A stretch of DNA of 64,000 nucleotides. It comes from Maritimibacter harenae (GTDB lineage Bacteria; Pseudomonadota; Alphaproteobacteria; Rhodobacterales; Rhodobacteraceae). The stretch is taken from assembly GCF_009882975.1 (NCBI RefSeq), contig NZ_WTUX01000019.1, forward strand, positions 192,645 to 256,644, written 5' to 3'. Below the pieces are notes generated by a model. It had not been told where the DNA came from, did no database searches, and saw only the letters and a list, made by a program, of their open reading frames with translations. Made by a program: the position numbers and the translations under genes. The stretch's first letter is position 1; each line of letters opens with the position of its first letter. Shown here piece by piece: positions 15,516 through 24,039 of this stretch.

Positions 15516-17219
15516 TCAGCTGGTCACCTGTTCGCGCAGGATCGACGCGGTGATGGAGATCATCAGGTAGATGCCCGCGAAGACGAGGAAGGCCAGCAAC
15601 GTGTTCTCGAACGCCCTCGGGTAGGTGGGCTGGTCGGGCGCCACGGGATGCACGCCCATCTCGAGATAGCGGGTCTGCTTGTTGGCCTCGATCCGCGCGG
15701 TCTCCAGCTGTTGCAGCGCCTGCTGCATGAGCGCCGTGCGGGTCTCAAGGTTGGTCTGCGCGATGGCGAGCTGCCCGGTGACGGCCGCGAGGCTGTCGCC
15801 GCCCTGCGTGCTTTCCTCGGTCAGGCGTGCGCGCAGGTCCGCGACCAGGTTCTCGAGCCGCTCGATGTCGCCCCGCACCCCCTCGACGCGCGCCTGGTTC
15901 GGGCGCGGGTTGTCGAGCAGCTGCTGCAATTGCAGGCGCTTCTGCTGAAGTTGGGTTTCGAAGGTGTTGACCTGCCCCATGATCGAGGTCGCGTCGGATG
16001 TCGCGTCGAACACGCCCCGGCTTTCCTGGAGCCTGAGCACCTCGGACTGGGCGTCGAGCATCGCCTGCTCGGCCTTCTCGTAGCTCTCGCGCGCCCCGGC
16101 CATCTGGTCTTCGCGCAGGCGCTGGGTCAGGTTGTCGACCCGCTGTTCGGCATAGGCGATGAGCGCTTCGGACATGGCCGCGGAGGTTTCGGGGTCGGCG
16201 GCGATCACCTCCATCTTCACGATGCCTTCGGTGGGGTCGAAGCCGATCTTCACGTTCTTGGTGTATACCTTGTAGGCCTCTTCGTTCGACGCGCCTGGGT
16301 CGAGCCGCTGGATCGGGTCGATCGCGGGGTTCGAGAAATGAGCCTTGAAGCCCAGATCCTCGTCCAGCCTGAGCATCGCGTCGCGCGAAGTGAGGTACGA
16401 CTGGACGGTGACGGAGTCCTGGCTGGTGGCCAGCCCGGAGCCCGCGAACAGGCTCGACATCGCGGTCCCGCCCGACTCGGCCTTCTGGATCACGAACTCG
16501 GACTTGGTCGCGTACATCGGCGTGGCCACGACGTAGAAGTACCATCCCGCGATCAGGGTCGGCAGCAACACGAAGGCAGCCAGACGCGTGGCGAGCAGGA
16601 GCAACTTCTTGCGGCGCCGCCGCACGATCTGTTCCTGCATTTCCTGGATCGACTTGGCGCGCTCGGCCGCGTCCATGACGTTCGTCGAGGGTAGCTGTGG
16701 CTGGCCGGGCTGGATCGTCTGCGGCAGCTGGATTTTGCCCTCGCCCGCCTTGCCCTTCTCCTCTTCCTCGGAGGAGACGAGCTGGAGCATGTTGGCGGTC
16801 TGGAACGGGTCGATGCCTTCCTGACGCAGAAGCCGCACGGCGTCGTAATCCGACGTGGCCGCGAGCCCGTGTTTCTGTGCCACGCGGCGCGCCATGCGCA
16901 GCTGGCGGCCGGTCAACCCCTCCTGCTTAATGCGCGCGATCTCGACCTCGGCCGGTTCGCGCCGGGTGGCGGGTGTCTTGCGTTCGGAGGCGGCCGAGCC
17001 GGGGAAGGGGGCCGAACCGAAGCCGTCCTCCTGCGGCCCCTGTGCCGCCGCTTCCATCGGGTTGGGCTGGCGCGCGCGCCGGGGCGGCGCCTTGGACGCG
17101 TCGGCCTGTCCCGCCTCGCGGCGGGGCGGCTGGGTGTCGCGGGCCTGGGCGCCGGGCTTGTCGTCCTGGGCGCCGGGGCGTCGGATGCGGAATTTCCTAG
17201 CCTTGGGTGGAGTAGTCAT
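15516..17219 (-). CDS. kpsE: KpsE-like capsule polysaccharide export protein
   Basis: A 567-residue inner-membrane protein of the polysaccharide co-polymerase type. Residues 1-200 are a polar, proline-rich cytoplasmic extension. TM1 is about 205-231, followed by a Wzz-like periplasmic domain with long coiled coil (about 350-480, Gln/Arg/Leu-rich) and a second TM near 540-562. In ABC-dependent capsule systems this protein bridges the ABC transporter and the outer-membrane exporter. Its start overlaps the kpsT-like gene by 23 bases. No permease (KpsM) or KpsD lies beside it. Confidence 0.85.
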   Translation of the reverse strand: MTTPPKARKFRIRRPGAQDDKPGAQARDTQPPRREAGQADASKAPPRRARQPNPMEAAAQGPQEDGFGSAPFPGSAASERKTPATRREPAEVEIARIKQEGLTGRQLRMARRVAQKHGLAATSDYDAVRLLRQEGIDPFQTANMLQLVSSEEEEKGKAGEGKIQLPQTIQPGQPQLPSTNVMDAAERAKSIQEMQEQIVRRRRKKLLLLATRLAAFVLLPTLIAGWYFYVVATPMYATKSEFVIQKAESGGTAMSSLFAGSGLATSQDSVTVQSYLTSRDAMLRLDEDLGFKAHFSNPAIDPIQRLDPGASNEEAYKVYTKNVKIGFDPTEGIVKMEVIAADPETSAAMSEALIAYAEQRVDNLTQRLREDQMAGARESYEKAEQAMLDAQSEVLRLQESRGVFDATSDATSIMGQVNTFETQLQQKRLQLQQLLDNPRPNQARVEGVRGDIERLENLVADLRARLTEESTQGGDSLAAVTGQLAIAQTNLETRTALMQQALQQLETARIEANKQTRYLEMGVHPVAPDQPTYPRAFENTLLAFLVFAGIYLMISITASILREQVTS

Positions 17220-17856
17220 AGAGCTGTTTCGCTTCTTCCAAGGTATCGAACATGAACAATTGGCCGTTATGGAGCACCGCGGCCGAGCGGCAGAATTTCT
17301 CGAGCGTCTGGGCCTGGTGGCTCACCACGACGACGGTTGCGCTTTCAAGCCGCTGGCGCAGCACGTCGCCCGCCTTGCGGTTGAACTCGGCATCCGTTGT
17401 CTGGGGCATGCCCTCGTCGATCAGGTAGATGTCGAAATCGAGCGCAAGCAGCAAGGCGAAGGTGAACCGCGCCTTCATGCCGGACGAATAGGTGCCCAGG
17501 GGGAAGTCGTAATATTCCTCGAGCCCGCAGAGCCAGCGGGTGAACGCCTCGATGTAATCCGGGTCGAGCCCGTACATGCGGGCGATGTAGCGGGCGTTTT
17601 CCTTGGCCGACAGCTTCGGGACGACCCCGCCCATGAACCCCAGCGGGAACGACACGCGCGAGGTGCGCCGCACCTCGCCCTCGTCCGGCTTCTCCAGCCC
17701 CGCCATCATGTTGATGATCGTGGTCTTACCCGTCCCGTTCGGCGCGAGGATGCCCAGCGAATGGCCAAGCGGCACCCGGAACGACGCATGGTCGAGAATG
17801 ACCTTGCGCTGCTGTCCGGTCCAGAAGGACTTGGATACGTTGTCGAATTCGATCAT
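17197..17856 (-). CDS. kpsT: KpsT-like polysaccharide ABC transporter ATP-binding protein
   Basis: A 219-residue nucleotide-binding domain. Walker A is APNGTGKTT (38-46), the signature is SSGM (124-127), and Walker B is DIYLIDEG (143-149). The switch histidine is in VVVSHQ. Length and the altered signature (SSGM rather than LSGGQ) are typical of capsule/O-antigen exporters. It overlaps kpsE by 23 bases. The transmembrane partner KpsM is missing from this locus and must be elsewhere. Confidence 0.88.
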   Translation of the reverse strand: MIEFDNVSKSFWTGQQRKVILDHASFRVPLGHSLGILAPNGTGKTTIINMMAGLEKPDEGEVRRTSRVSFPLGFMGGVVPKLSAKENARYIARMYGLDPDYIEAFTRWLCGLEEYYDFPLGTYSSGMKARFTFALLLALDFDIYLIDEGMPQTTDAEFNRKAGDVLRQRLESATVVVVSHQAQTLEKFCRSAAVLHNGQLFMFDTLEEAKQLYDYSTQG

Positions 17857-17950
17857 CCGAACCCCGGAATCTGCTGTCGCCCCACGGCCCGGATGTCCCC
17901 GGGCGTTCGTGGCGGACAGTCGTAGAGGATCAATCTGGCCCCATTATGTC

Positions 17951-17982
17951 GGACAAAAGACCGCGTGGACAATGTTTTGTCC
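17951..17982. promoter_or_regulatory. Inverted repeat upstream of kpsT-kpsE
   Basis: GGACAAAA (17951-17958) and TTTTGTCC (17975-17982) form a perfect 8-bp inverted repeat with a 16-base spacer, 95-126 bases upstream of the kpsT start. A third partial copy (GGACAA, 17967-17972) lies within the spacer. It is a candidate operator for the capsule-export pair; the regulator is unknown. Confidence 0.4.
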
Positions 17983-18061
17983 ATGATTGGGAGAGGTTGC
18001 GCGCCTCACGTGGCCGCGATCGGTTCCGCCCGGTAAACCATGCGGCCACAGGGGGTGGACC

Positions 18062-19360
18062 TCAGCCACCCCGCCGGCGCACGTGCAGAAGCTGCCCGGC
18101 AAGGACCGCGACGAAGACCGTGCCCACGCTCAGGAGCGCGCCGAGCTTTGCGGCGTCCAGCACGGGGCCGGGGGCGAAGGCCTGCGCCGCGATGAAGAGC
18201 GACACCGTGACCCCGGTCGCGGCCGCGGTGCCCACCACGACGAGGTCGGCAAGCCGCATCCCTTCGGGCAGTCCCAGGCGCAGGAGCACGGCTGCACCGT
18301 AACCGAAAAGCGCGATGCCCAGCGGCTTGCCCACGACCAGCGCGGCCAGCACGATCCAGGTCGGCGCCCCGGCCGCCGTCACGACGATCCCGGCGTTGGC
18401 CAGCGCGAAGAGGAACAGGATCACCTCGACCGGCACCTGCAGCGCGCGCTCGAGCGTGTTGAGGATGTCTTTCAGATGGGTCTCGGCTTCGGCGAACAGG
18501 CCGAAGGCGCGGTCTGCATGCGGGATCGCCGGGATGACCGGCAGCAGGGCGAGCGCCGGGTGCACGCCCGATTGCGTGAAGGCGGCAAGGCTGATCAGCC
18601 CGGCGATCGCGTAGGGATACCATTTCAGGTGCAGCCGCACCCAGGTCGAGCGCGCCCGCGTGGGATCGCCCCGGTCCAGCCGGCGGGGGAGCCAGTTGAA
18701 GGCGACAAACACGAACAGGCAGGCCGCGAAGGACACGAGCAGCCACCCCGGCGCCAGCACCCCGGTCGGGTAGACCAGGGCAATGATGGCGAGCCCAACC
18801 GCGTCGTCAGCAATGGCGAGGAGCAGCAGGAACCGCAGCGCCGGATGTCCCGCGCCGAAGACGATCCGCCCGATGACATAGGCGAAGGCGATGTCGGTCG
18901 AGGTCGGGATCGCCCAGCCGTGGGCGAGCGCGGTGTAGGTGCTCGATCCCGCGAGCGCGGCAAGCCCGAGGTAGAGCGCCACGGGCATCAGTATCCCGCC
19001 CGCCATCGCCACCAGCGGCGTCGCCGCCTTGCGTCCGCGCAGCGCCCCGCGCTCGAGGATGAGTGCCTCCCAGACCTCCTTCGCCGCGATCGCGAAGAAG
19101 AAGGCCATGAGCAGGTCGTTCACGATGAACTGCGGGGTCAGAACCCGCTCGACATCGCCGGTCTCGAACGCCTCGGCGCCGGCACCGAACGCATTGTCCC
19201 AGACATGCAGGTCGACCCCGAGCCAGCCGTTGAACCACAGCGGGAAATGGATGAAGCGGGCATAGCTGCCGGCATCGAGGTTGGCCCAGGCCAGCGCGAC
19301 CAGGGCGCCCGCGACCAGCAGCACCGTGTTGTTCGTGATGAAATTCCAGACGCGATACAT
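18062..19360 (-). CDS. nhaA: NhaA-family Na+/H+ antiporter
   Basis: A 432-residue inner-membrane antiporter with about twelve transmembrane helices that exports Na+ in exchange for protons. The hallmark segments are visible: HGWAIPTSTDIAFAYVIGR, LLLLAIADDAVGLAIIAL with the adjacent ion-binding aspartates, and VGKPLGIALFGY. I prefer ATG 19360, since an upstream TTG would only add a polar extension unlike family members. Single gene; fits a marine, sodium-exposed life. Confidence 0.92.
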   Translation of the reverse strand: MYRVWNFITNNTVLLVAGALVALAWANLDAGSYARFIHFPLWFNGWLGVDLHVWDNAFGAGAEAFETGDVERVLTPQFIVNDLLMAFFFAIAAKEVWEALILERGALRGRKAATPLVAMAGGILMPVALYLGLAALAGSSTYTALAHGWAIPTSTDIAFAYVIGRIVFGAGHPALRFLLLLAIADDAVGLAIIALVYPTGVLAPGWLLVSFAACLFVFVAFNWLPRRLDRGDPTRARSTWVRLHLKWYPYAIAGLISLAAFTQSGVHPALALLPVIPAIPHADRAFGLFAEAETHLKDILNTLERALQVPVEVILFLFALANAGIVVTAAGAPTWIVLAALVVGKPLGIALFGYGAAVLLRLGLPEGMRLADLVVVGTAAATGVTVSLFIAAQAFAPGPVLDAAKLGALLSVGTVFVAVLAGQLLHVRRRGG

Positions 19361-19484
19361 GCCGGCGAGGCCCCCGTTCCTCGCCCCGATGTAGCCAAAG
19401 CGCGCGGCCGCCTCAATGCCGCTGCACAAGGTCCGCGTCTGCCCGCTGCAAACGGGGAACAGGGGAAACGCCGCGGCCGCGGGT

Positions 19485-20042
19485 CTAGAAGGAGTAGGTC
19501 ATCCCGATGCCCGGCGCCACGATTCCGGTCACGCCAACGGGCGGCACGAACCGGACGCCTGCGAAGACCGTCGCGCGCGTGTTCGGAATGTCATAAAGGA
19601 CACCGCCCTTGAGATCGCCCGCCGGCGTGAGCGCTCCGAACATCCGCGACGGGGGAAAGTAGCCCTTGTAGCCGTAGATCATGCCGATATCGACGCCGGC
19701 ATAGAAGCCGGTGTTCTCGATGATGCCCGGGCGGTACTGGACCTCGACCGAGGCGCCCGCCGAATAGCTCTGCACATCGAAGCTGTTGACGAAGGACATC
19801 GCGCTGACGCCGGCGACCACGTCCAGGTCATCGGACAGGGAGAAGGAGACGCCGCAGGACAGGTAGAGGCCGTTCGACTGCACGTCCAACCCCTTGAAAC
19901 CCTTGAAGTGTCCCGTCCTCGGAAAGATTTCCATCGACACCTGGTCACAGGGCGCCTGCGACCGCGATTGCGCCAAGAGCGGGCCTGTTCCGAGAACGCA
20001 CAGGCCGATCAAGGCGATTACCAATTGTCGCGCTCTGGTCAT
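19485..20042 (-). CDS. Putative outer-membrane beta-barrel protein
   Basis: A 185-residue exported protein. The start MTRARQLVIALIGLCVLG gives a signal peptide ending near LLAQS. The mature part alternates polar and aromatic/hydrophobic residues and ends in TYSF with a terminal phenylalanine, the recognition signal for barrel insertion. Two cysteines (CDQ and SCG) could form a disulfide. I chose ATG 20042 because it begins the signal peptide. No specific family recognised; an eight-stranded barrel is the best guess. Confidence 0.65.
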   Translation of the reverse strand: MTRARQLVIALIGLCVLGTGPLLAQSRSQAPCDQVSMEIFPRTGHFKGFKGLDVQSNGLYLSCGVSFSLSDDLDVVAGVSAMSFVNSFDVQSYSAGASVEVQYRPGIIENTGFYAGVDIGMIYGYKGYFPPSRMFGALTPAGDLKGGVLYDIPNTRATVFAGVRFVPPVGVTGIVAPGIGMTYSF

Positions 20043-20177
20043 GCCGCACCCCGAGAGTCGTGAAAAAGGCTTCCCTCTGTCCCGACCTAGCGCCGCGCAG
20101 CCTGCGGAAGTCAACCTGGGGATGTTGACGCTCCGCGCTTCGTGATGCTGTTGCGATCTTTATGCGCAATTCACGGA

Positions 20178-20768
20178 CTAGAGCCGGGCGACCACCGCCA
20201 GCACCACCACCGCCAGCATGGAGGCCGCCATGCCCACGTTGATCACCGAATGGGCGCGCTCGGACAGGTCGAGCCGGTGAAGCGTCACGCCGGCCCACAG
20301 CCACAGGAAGTGGATGGGAATCCAGATCGCGTTGATGATCAGGAACTTCGCGGCGATTTCGAGTGCATAGCTCTCCGGCAGGAAACCGAAGCCGCTGAAG
20401 AAGGCCATGTTCACCGCATAGGCCTTCGGGTTGACGGTCTGCAGGATGATCCCGCCCATGACGCCCGGCGGGCGCGCCCGTTCGATGAAGGCGATGCGGG
20501 TCCCCGCGAAGGCGATGCGAAACGCGAGGTAGGCGAGGTATCCGAAGGACAGCACGAACAGGACCGTCCGGATCCGGGGATCGGCCAGCACGAGCGCGGC
20601 GAGACCGCTGACCACCGCGATGGCCACCAGGTTCGTGCCCAGGAACAGGCCCAGCACATACCGCGCCCCGCTGCGAAACCCGAAGCCGGAGCCCACCCCG
20701 GCGGTCGAGAGAACACCGGGGCCGGGCGTGATGATGAGAAAGAACACGGCGGCTGCGAAGGCGAACAT
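20178..20768 (-). CDS. LysE/RhtB-family amino acid exporter
   Basis: A 196-residue inner-membrane protein with about six transmembrane segments. The start FLIITPGPGVLSTAGVGS matches the family signature (PGP with following Gly/Ser), and VNPKAYAVNMAFFSGF is the second conserved block. It should export an amino acid or derivative. The N-terminus is slightly short for the family, but an in-frame stop lies just upstream of ATG 20768. The substrate cannot be read. Confidence 0.88.
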   Translation of the reverse strand: MFAFAAAVFFLIITPGPGVLSTAGVGSGFGFRSGARYVLGLFLGTNLVAIAVVSGLAALVLADPRIRTVLFVLSFGYLAYLAFRIAFAGTRIAFIERARPPGVMGGIILQTVNPKAYAVNMAFFSGFGFLPESYALEIAAKFLIINAIWIPIHFLWLWAGVTLHRLDLSERAHSVINVGMAASMLAVVVLAVVARL

Positions 20769-20934
20769 TCGGGCAGTCTAGACGCGGGCGGGTGTCGCCG
20801 CAATTTGGATCGCGCGGCGCGCGTGCGGTTTGGCTGCGCCATTTGGGTTTCAGTGTGGCGCGACAATCCCTCTTATTCTTGCCCTCTTATTATCCAAAAG
20901 GTTAGTTCTGGAGGGGGATCGCTCCGGACAATAT

Positions 20935-20948
20935 TTGATATTTATCAA
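20935..20948. promoter_or_regulatory. Perfect FNR/FnrL-type binding site
   Basis: TTGAT-ATTT-ATCAA matches the Fnr/FnrL/Dnr consensus TTGAT-N4-ATCAA at all ten defined positions, and the symmetry extends one base on each side (TTTGATA/TATCAAA). It lies 237 bases before the PP-loop gene start and 167 bases before the divergent lysE-like gene, so it could control either under low oxygen or nitric oxide. Confidence 0.65.
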
Positions 20949-21022
20949 AATATAACATGTAGTTAAGATAAATACATCCGCCGTATCCGCGTTGGAAACG
21001 GTATTTTTTCTGACAATTTTTC

Positions 21023-21036
21023 ATCGGAATTCCGAT
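21023..21036. promoter_or_regulatory. 14-base palindrome in the PP-loop gene leader
   Basis: ATCGGAATTCCGAT is a perfect 14-base palindrome in AT-rich DNA, 149 bases upstream of the PP-loop gene start. It could be an operator; no known regulator is matched. Confidence 0.35.
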
Positions 21037-21093
21037 TCTGTGGCATCGTCCTAGATCAATAATTTCTCCGGGGGGAGGAGCGCGATAGTGGGT

Positions 21094-21116
21094 GCGATCT
21101 GAATTTTTCAGATCGC
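21094..21116 (+). promoter_or_regulatory. Perfect leader hairpin before the PP-loop gene
   Basis: GCGATCTGAA (21094-21103) and TTCAGATCGC (21107-21116) form a perfect 10-bp stem with a TTT loop, ending 68 bases before the chosen start. No T-run follows, so it is not a standard terminator. It may be a 5' UTR stabiliser or a protein-binding site. Confidence 0.5.
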
Positions 21117-21184
21117 CGAGTGGCCCGCGTATCCGGATATTTTCCGGGGCCGACATGGTCGCCAGAGCGAGGGAGTATTTCGAA

Positions 21185-22453
21185 ATGTTGAACGTGTCCT
21201 CGGAGACGCCCGATCTGCCGCACGGTCTGACGGGGCGTTCGTTCAGGTTCCGCTTCGATGGGCGCCGCGCCGGCGACGACGTTTCCGTTTTCTTCGCGCT
21301 CAGAGACGCGGATGCGGCGCTCCTTTCGCCGGCCGCCGACGCGATCCTGCCCTATGCGGGTATCATGGCGCTTGTCGAGGGCGTGGACCTCGACCTCGGT
21401 GGCATGGAGGTCGATCCCGTCCTGCTGCGTGGCGTGCGCTCGGCGCTGGCGGAAACGGCGCGGTTGCACGGCAGGTTGCGCGTGCCCCGGATCGAAGGGG
21501 CGGTGGAGGTCACGGTCCCGGTGACGGGCGCGCCGGCCGCTGAGACGGGCGTGTTCTTCTCGGGCGGCGTCGACAGCATGTTCTCGGCGCTTCGCCATCG
21601 GGGCCCAGGAGCGGCGGATTTGGCGCGCCCGGTCGCACCGGCCACCACCGCGATCCACATCTACCACACGGACCGGCCCGTGGAGCCGTCCGCGTTCCGA
21701 ACGCTCGACACGCTCGCGCACACGGCCGGGCAGCTCGGGCTCCGGTTCGTGCCGGTTCAGTCCAACCTGATGACGGCGTGCCGCAGCCTTCATGACCGGT
21801 GGGCGGATCTTGGACACGGCGCCGGCCTTGCCACAGTGCTTCACATGTTGTCCGGCGGGCTCGGCACCGGCGTCATCGGTTCGACCCATGTCTGGGGCGG
21901 GTTGGTTCCGTGGGGCTCCAGTCCCGTGATCGACCCGCTCTGGTCGGGCCGCCGCATGACCGTGATCCACGACGACGCCAGCTTCGGACGGGTCGAGAAG
22001 ACGTCCTTGATCGCCGGGGCACCCGAAGCGCTGGACAGCCTGAACGTCTGCGACATCCGTATCGAGGGGAAGGGATACGAGAATTGCTCGGCCTGCCCCA
22101 AGTGCCTGCGCACGATGGTGACGCTCGACCTGTTCGGGGCCGGGGGCGAAGCGGCCGCCCCGAGCTTCGACTGGTCGGCGTACGAGCCGGGCCGCTTCGC
22201 GCATGTCTTCCTGCGCACCGACAACGAGCGGGCCTTCGCGACCGAGATCCTTGACGCGGCACGCGCGCGGGGGCGGGCGGATATCGTCGCGGCCTGTGAA
22301 CGGGCCCTGTGGCGCGGCCGCGTCCTGCGCCCGCTCGCTCGGGCCGAGAATGCCGTGAAGGCGTCGCCCTTGGGCATCAAGTATCGCCGGGCGCTGAAAT
22401 CCCAGCGCGACCGTGCCTACCGGGTGATGGGCTGGGCCACGAAGCGGGCCTGA
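21185..22453 (+). CDS. QueC-like PP-loop (N-type ATP pyrophosphatase) protein
   Basis: A 422-residue soluble protein. FFSGGVDS (residues 124-131) is the PP-loop that binds ATP and forms an adenylated intermediate. Near the C-terminus Cys289, Cys301, Cys304 and Cys307 (CSACPKC) are spaced as C-x11-C-x2-C-x2-C, much like the zinc site of QueC (7-cyano-7-deazaguanine synthase). It is nearly twice the length of QueC, with an extra N-terminal domain of about 115 residues. ATG 21185 is favoured by GAGGGAG 9 bases upstream; an in-frame ATG at 21155 is possible. The substrate is unknown. Related long QueC-like proteins occur in queuosine-type chemistry and in the Qat defence system (QatC), but no Qat partners are present here. 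Confidence 0.75.
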   Translation: MLNVSSETPDLPHGLTGRSFRFRFDGRRAGDDVSVFFALRDADAALLSPAADAILPYAGIMALVEGVDLDLGGMEVDPVLLRGVRSALAETARLHGRLRVPRIEGAVEVTVPVTGAPAAETGVFFSGGVDSMFSALRHRGPGAADLARPVAPATTAIHIYHTDRPVEPSAFRTLDTLAHTAGQLGLRFVPVQSNLMTACRSLHDRWADLGHGAGLATVLHMLSGGLGTGVIGSTHVWGGLVPWGSSPVIDPLWSGRRMTVIHDDASFGRVEKTSLIAGAPEALDSLNVCDIRIEGKGYENCSACPKCLRTMVTLDLFGAGGEAAAPSFDWSAYEPGRFAHVFLRTDNERAFATEILDAARARGRADIVAACERALWRGRVLRPLARAENAVKASPLGIKYRRALKSQRDRAYRVMGWATKRA

Positions 22454-22490
22454 CCCCGGAAAGGTACCGAAATCCCGCCACCGGGGCGGC

Positions 22491-24026
22491 GTGGCTTCTT
22501 CCACCTCTCGGCTTTCCGCGCTGTCGATGTCATGCTCTTCCCTGTCAGATGCTTTGGGCCAATGGGAGGCAGCCATCCGGTTCTCGATCACGATCGCAAT
22601 CACCCTGGTCCTCTCCGCCGTCGGCCTGACCTACGAGATCGCCGCGGGCCGGGCGCTCGCCCCGTTCTTCGGAACCTCCCTGCTGACCTGGACGAGCGTC
22701 ATCGCCACGGTGTTGGGCGGCTTCTCCCTGGGCAGCGCGCTGGGCGGCCTTCTGGCCGAACGTCCCCGGCGGATCGCGGCGGGACACGTGCGCAGCGCGC
22801 TCGTGGCGACGGCAGTGCTCATGGCGATCACGCCGACCCTTCTGGGCCTCATCAACGGGTGGGGCGTGCGCGGCACGGCGGGGATGGTGATCACGGTGTT
22901 GATCGTCTTCTTCCCGCCCTCGGTCTGCGTGACCCTGCCGTCGCCGTTCCTGGCCAAGGTCGCGATCGAGGCGCGGCCCGGGCGGGAAGGTTCGTCACTC
23001 GGCATCGTACTCGCCGCGGGGTCGCTGGGGGCGATCTTCGGCGCGATCCTTGCGGGGTTCGCGGCCTTGCCCCTGATCGGCGCCACGGCGACCTTCGCCG
23101 CCTGTGGCGCGGCGGCGCTTCTATGCGTGCCCTTCGTGCGCGGGGGCGCCTCCGACGCGACCGGCACCGCAGGCCCGAACTCTACCGTCACCTTCGCGGC
23201 GGGCGGTCTTGTCGCCTTCGGCGGGCTGGTGGGCCAGCCGCTGTGCCAATACGAATCCGGTCTGTCCTGCCTGCACATCGTCGAGCGCGGGGCCGAAGTC
23301 CGGCTGTTCTCCGACGGAACCACGCAGGCGGCCGAGGTGACGTCCCCGTCCGACGAACTCGCGCTGCCCTACACGCAATGGCTCTGGTCGCGCCTCGACG
23401 CGGACCTTGGCCCCGCGCCCTCGGTTCTGTTCGTGGGCGGAGGCGGCTATACGCTGCCCACCAGGCTTCTCGCCTCGCGCCCCGAGGCGCGGGCGATCGC
23501 GGTGGAAATCGATCCCCTCGTGACGCGCGTCGTGGCGCAGCACCTGCCGCGCGCGGCGAAGATGATCTCGCGAACCGGCTACGACGCGGAAGGGGGCGTC
23601 GCGGAAGCGGCGGGGCGGCTGGGCCTCGTCCACGCCGACGGGCGCGTCTACATCAACGAGACCGGGCAGCGCTTCGATGCGGCGGTGATGGATGCGTTCT
23701 CCTCGGGCTCGGTCCCGGCGCACCTGGTCACGGTGGAGACCTATGAGCGCTTGCGCGCTATCGTGGACGGCCCGGTCTACGTGAACCTGATCGACCGTCC
23801 CGATGGCCCGCTCGCGCGCGGCGTGCACGCGATCCTGACCGGCCTTTACCCGCATGTGGAGGCGGTCGAGGGGCCGACCAGCGGCAATGGACGCGCCAAC
23901 ATCCTGCTCGCGGCGTCAGAGCGGCCGCTCGCCCCCCTTGCCGACCTCCCGGACGGTTACGGGCCGGTCGCGATTTCCAAGGCGCGGGCATTCACGGATG
24001 ATCGGGGCTGGGTCGGCCACCGGTAG
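22491..24026 (+). CDS. Fused membrane domain/spermidine synthase-like protein
   Basis: Up to 511 residues. The N-terminal 40% has about six transmembrane helices beginning LVLSAVGLTYEIAAGRALAP, as in the fused MFS/spermidine synthase family. The C-terminal part is a polyamine-synthase Rossmann fold: LFVGGGGYTLP is the nucleotide/SAM loop, AVEIDP the acidic ribose-binding motif, and VMDAFSSGSVPAHL the active-site aspartate region. Family members are often annotated spermidine synthase-like without proof of activity. The start is uncertain: GTG 22491 is the longest, ATG 22527 is possible, and the best Shine-Dalgarno (GGGAGG, 22563-22568) has no standard start close behind it. It follows the PP-loop gene by 37 bases. 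Confidence 0.8.
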   Translation: MASSTSRLSALSMSCSSLSDALGQWEAAIRFSITIAITLVLSAVGLTYEIAAGRALAPFFGTSLLTWTSVIATVLGGFSLGSALGGLLAERPRRIAAGHVRSALVATAVLMAITPTLLGLINGWGVRGTAGMVITVLIVFFPPSVCVTLPSPFLAKVAIEARPGREGSSLGIVLAAGSLGAIFGAILAGFAALPLIGATATFAACGAAALLCVPFVRGGASDATGTAGPNSTVTFAAGGLVAFGGLVGQPLCQYESGLSCLHIVERGAEVRLFSDGTTQAAEVTSPSDELALPYTQWLWSRLDADLGPAPSVLFVGGGGYTLPTRLLASRPEARAIAVEIDPLVTRVVAQHLPRAAKMISRTGYDAEGGVAEAAGRLGLVHADGRVYINETGQRFDAAVMDAFSSGSVPAHLVTVETYERLRAIVDGPVYVNLIDRPDGPLARGVHAILTGLYPHVEAVEGPTSGNGRANILLAASERPLAPLADLPDGYGPVAISKARAFTDDRGWVGHR

Positions 24027-24039
24027 CGGAAGGCGGCTC

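Larger units (their letters stand above)
20769..21184. other. AT-rich intergenic leader between lysE-like and the PP-loop gene
   Basis: No supported gene lies in these 416 bases, which are far more AT-rich than the rest of the window, mainly at 20870-21060. They contain a 10-base direct repeat CCCTCTTATT (20868-20877 and 20882-20891), an FNR-type box, a 14-base palindrome and a 10-bp hairpin, each noted separately. A minus-strand frame at 20902-21156 has no signs of coding. Confidence 0.6.

Noticed and set aside
20902-21156. 84-codon minus-strand frame in the AT-rich leader
   Set aside because: No ribosome-binding site, no family features, and it runs through the hairpin and palindrome of the control region.
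21185-24026. Qat anti-phage system
   Set aside because: Only a QueC-like protein is present; no QatA ATPase, QatB or TatD-like QatD lies nearby.
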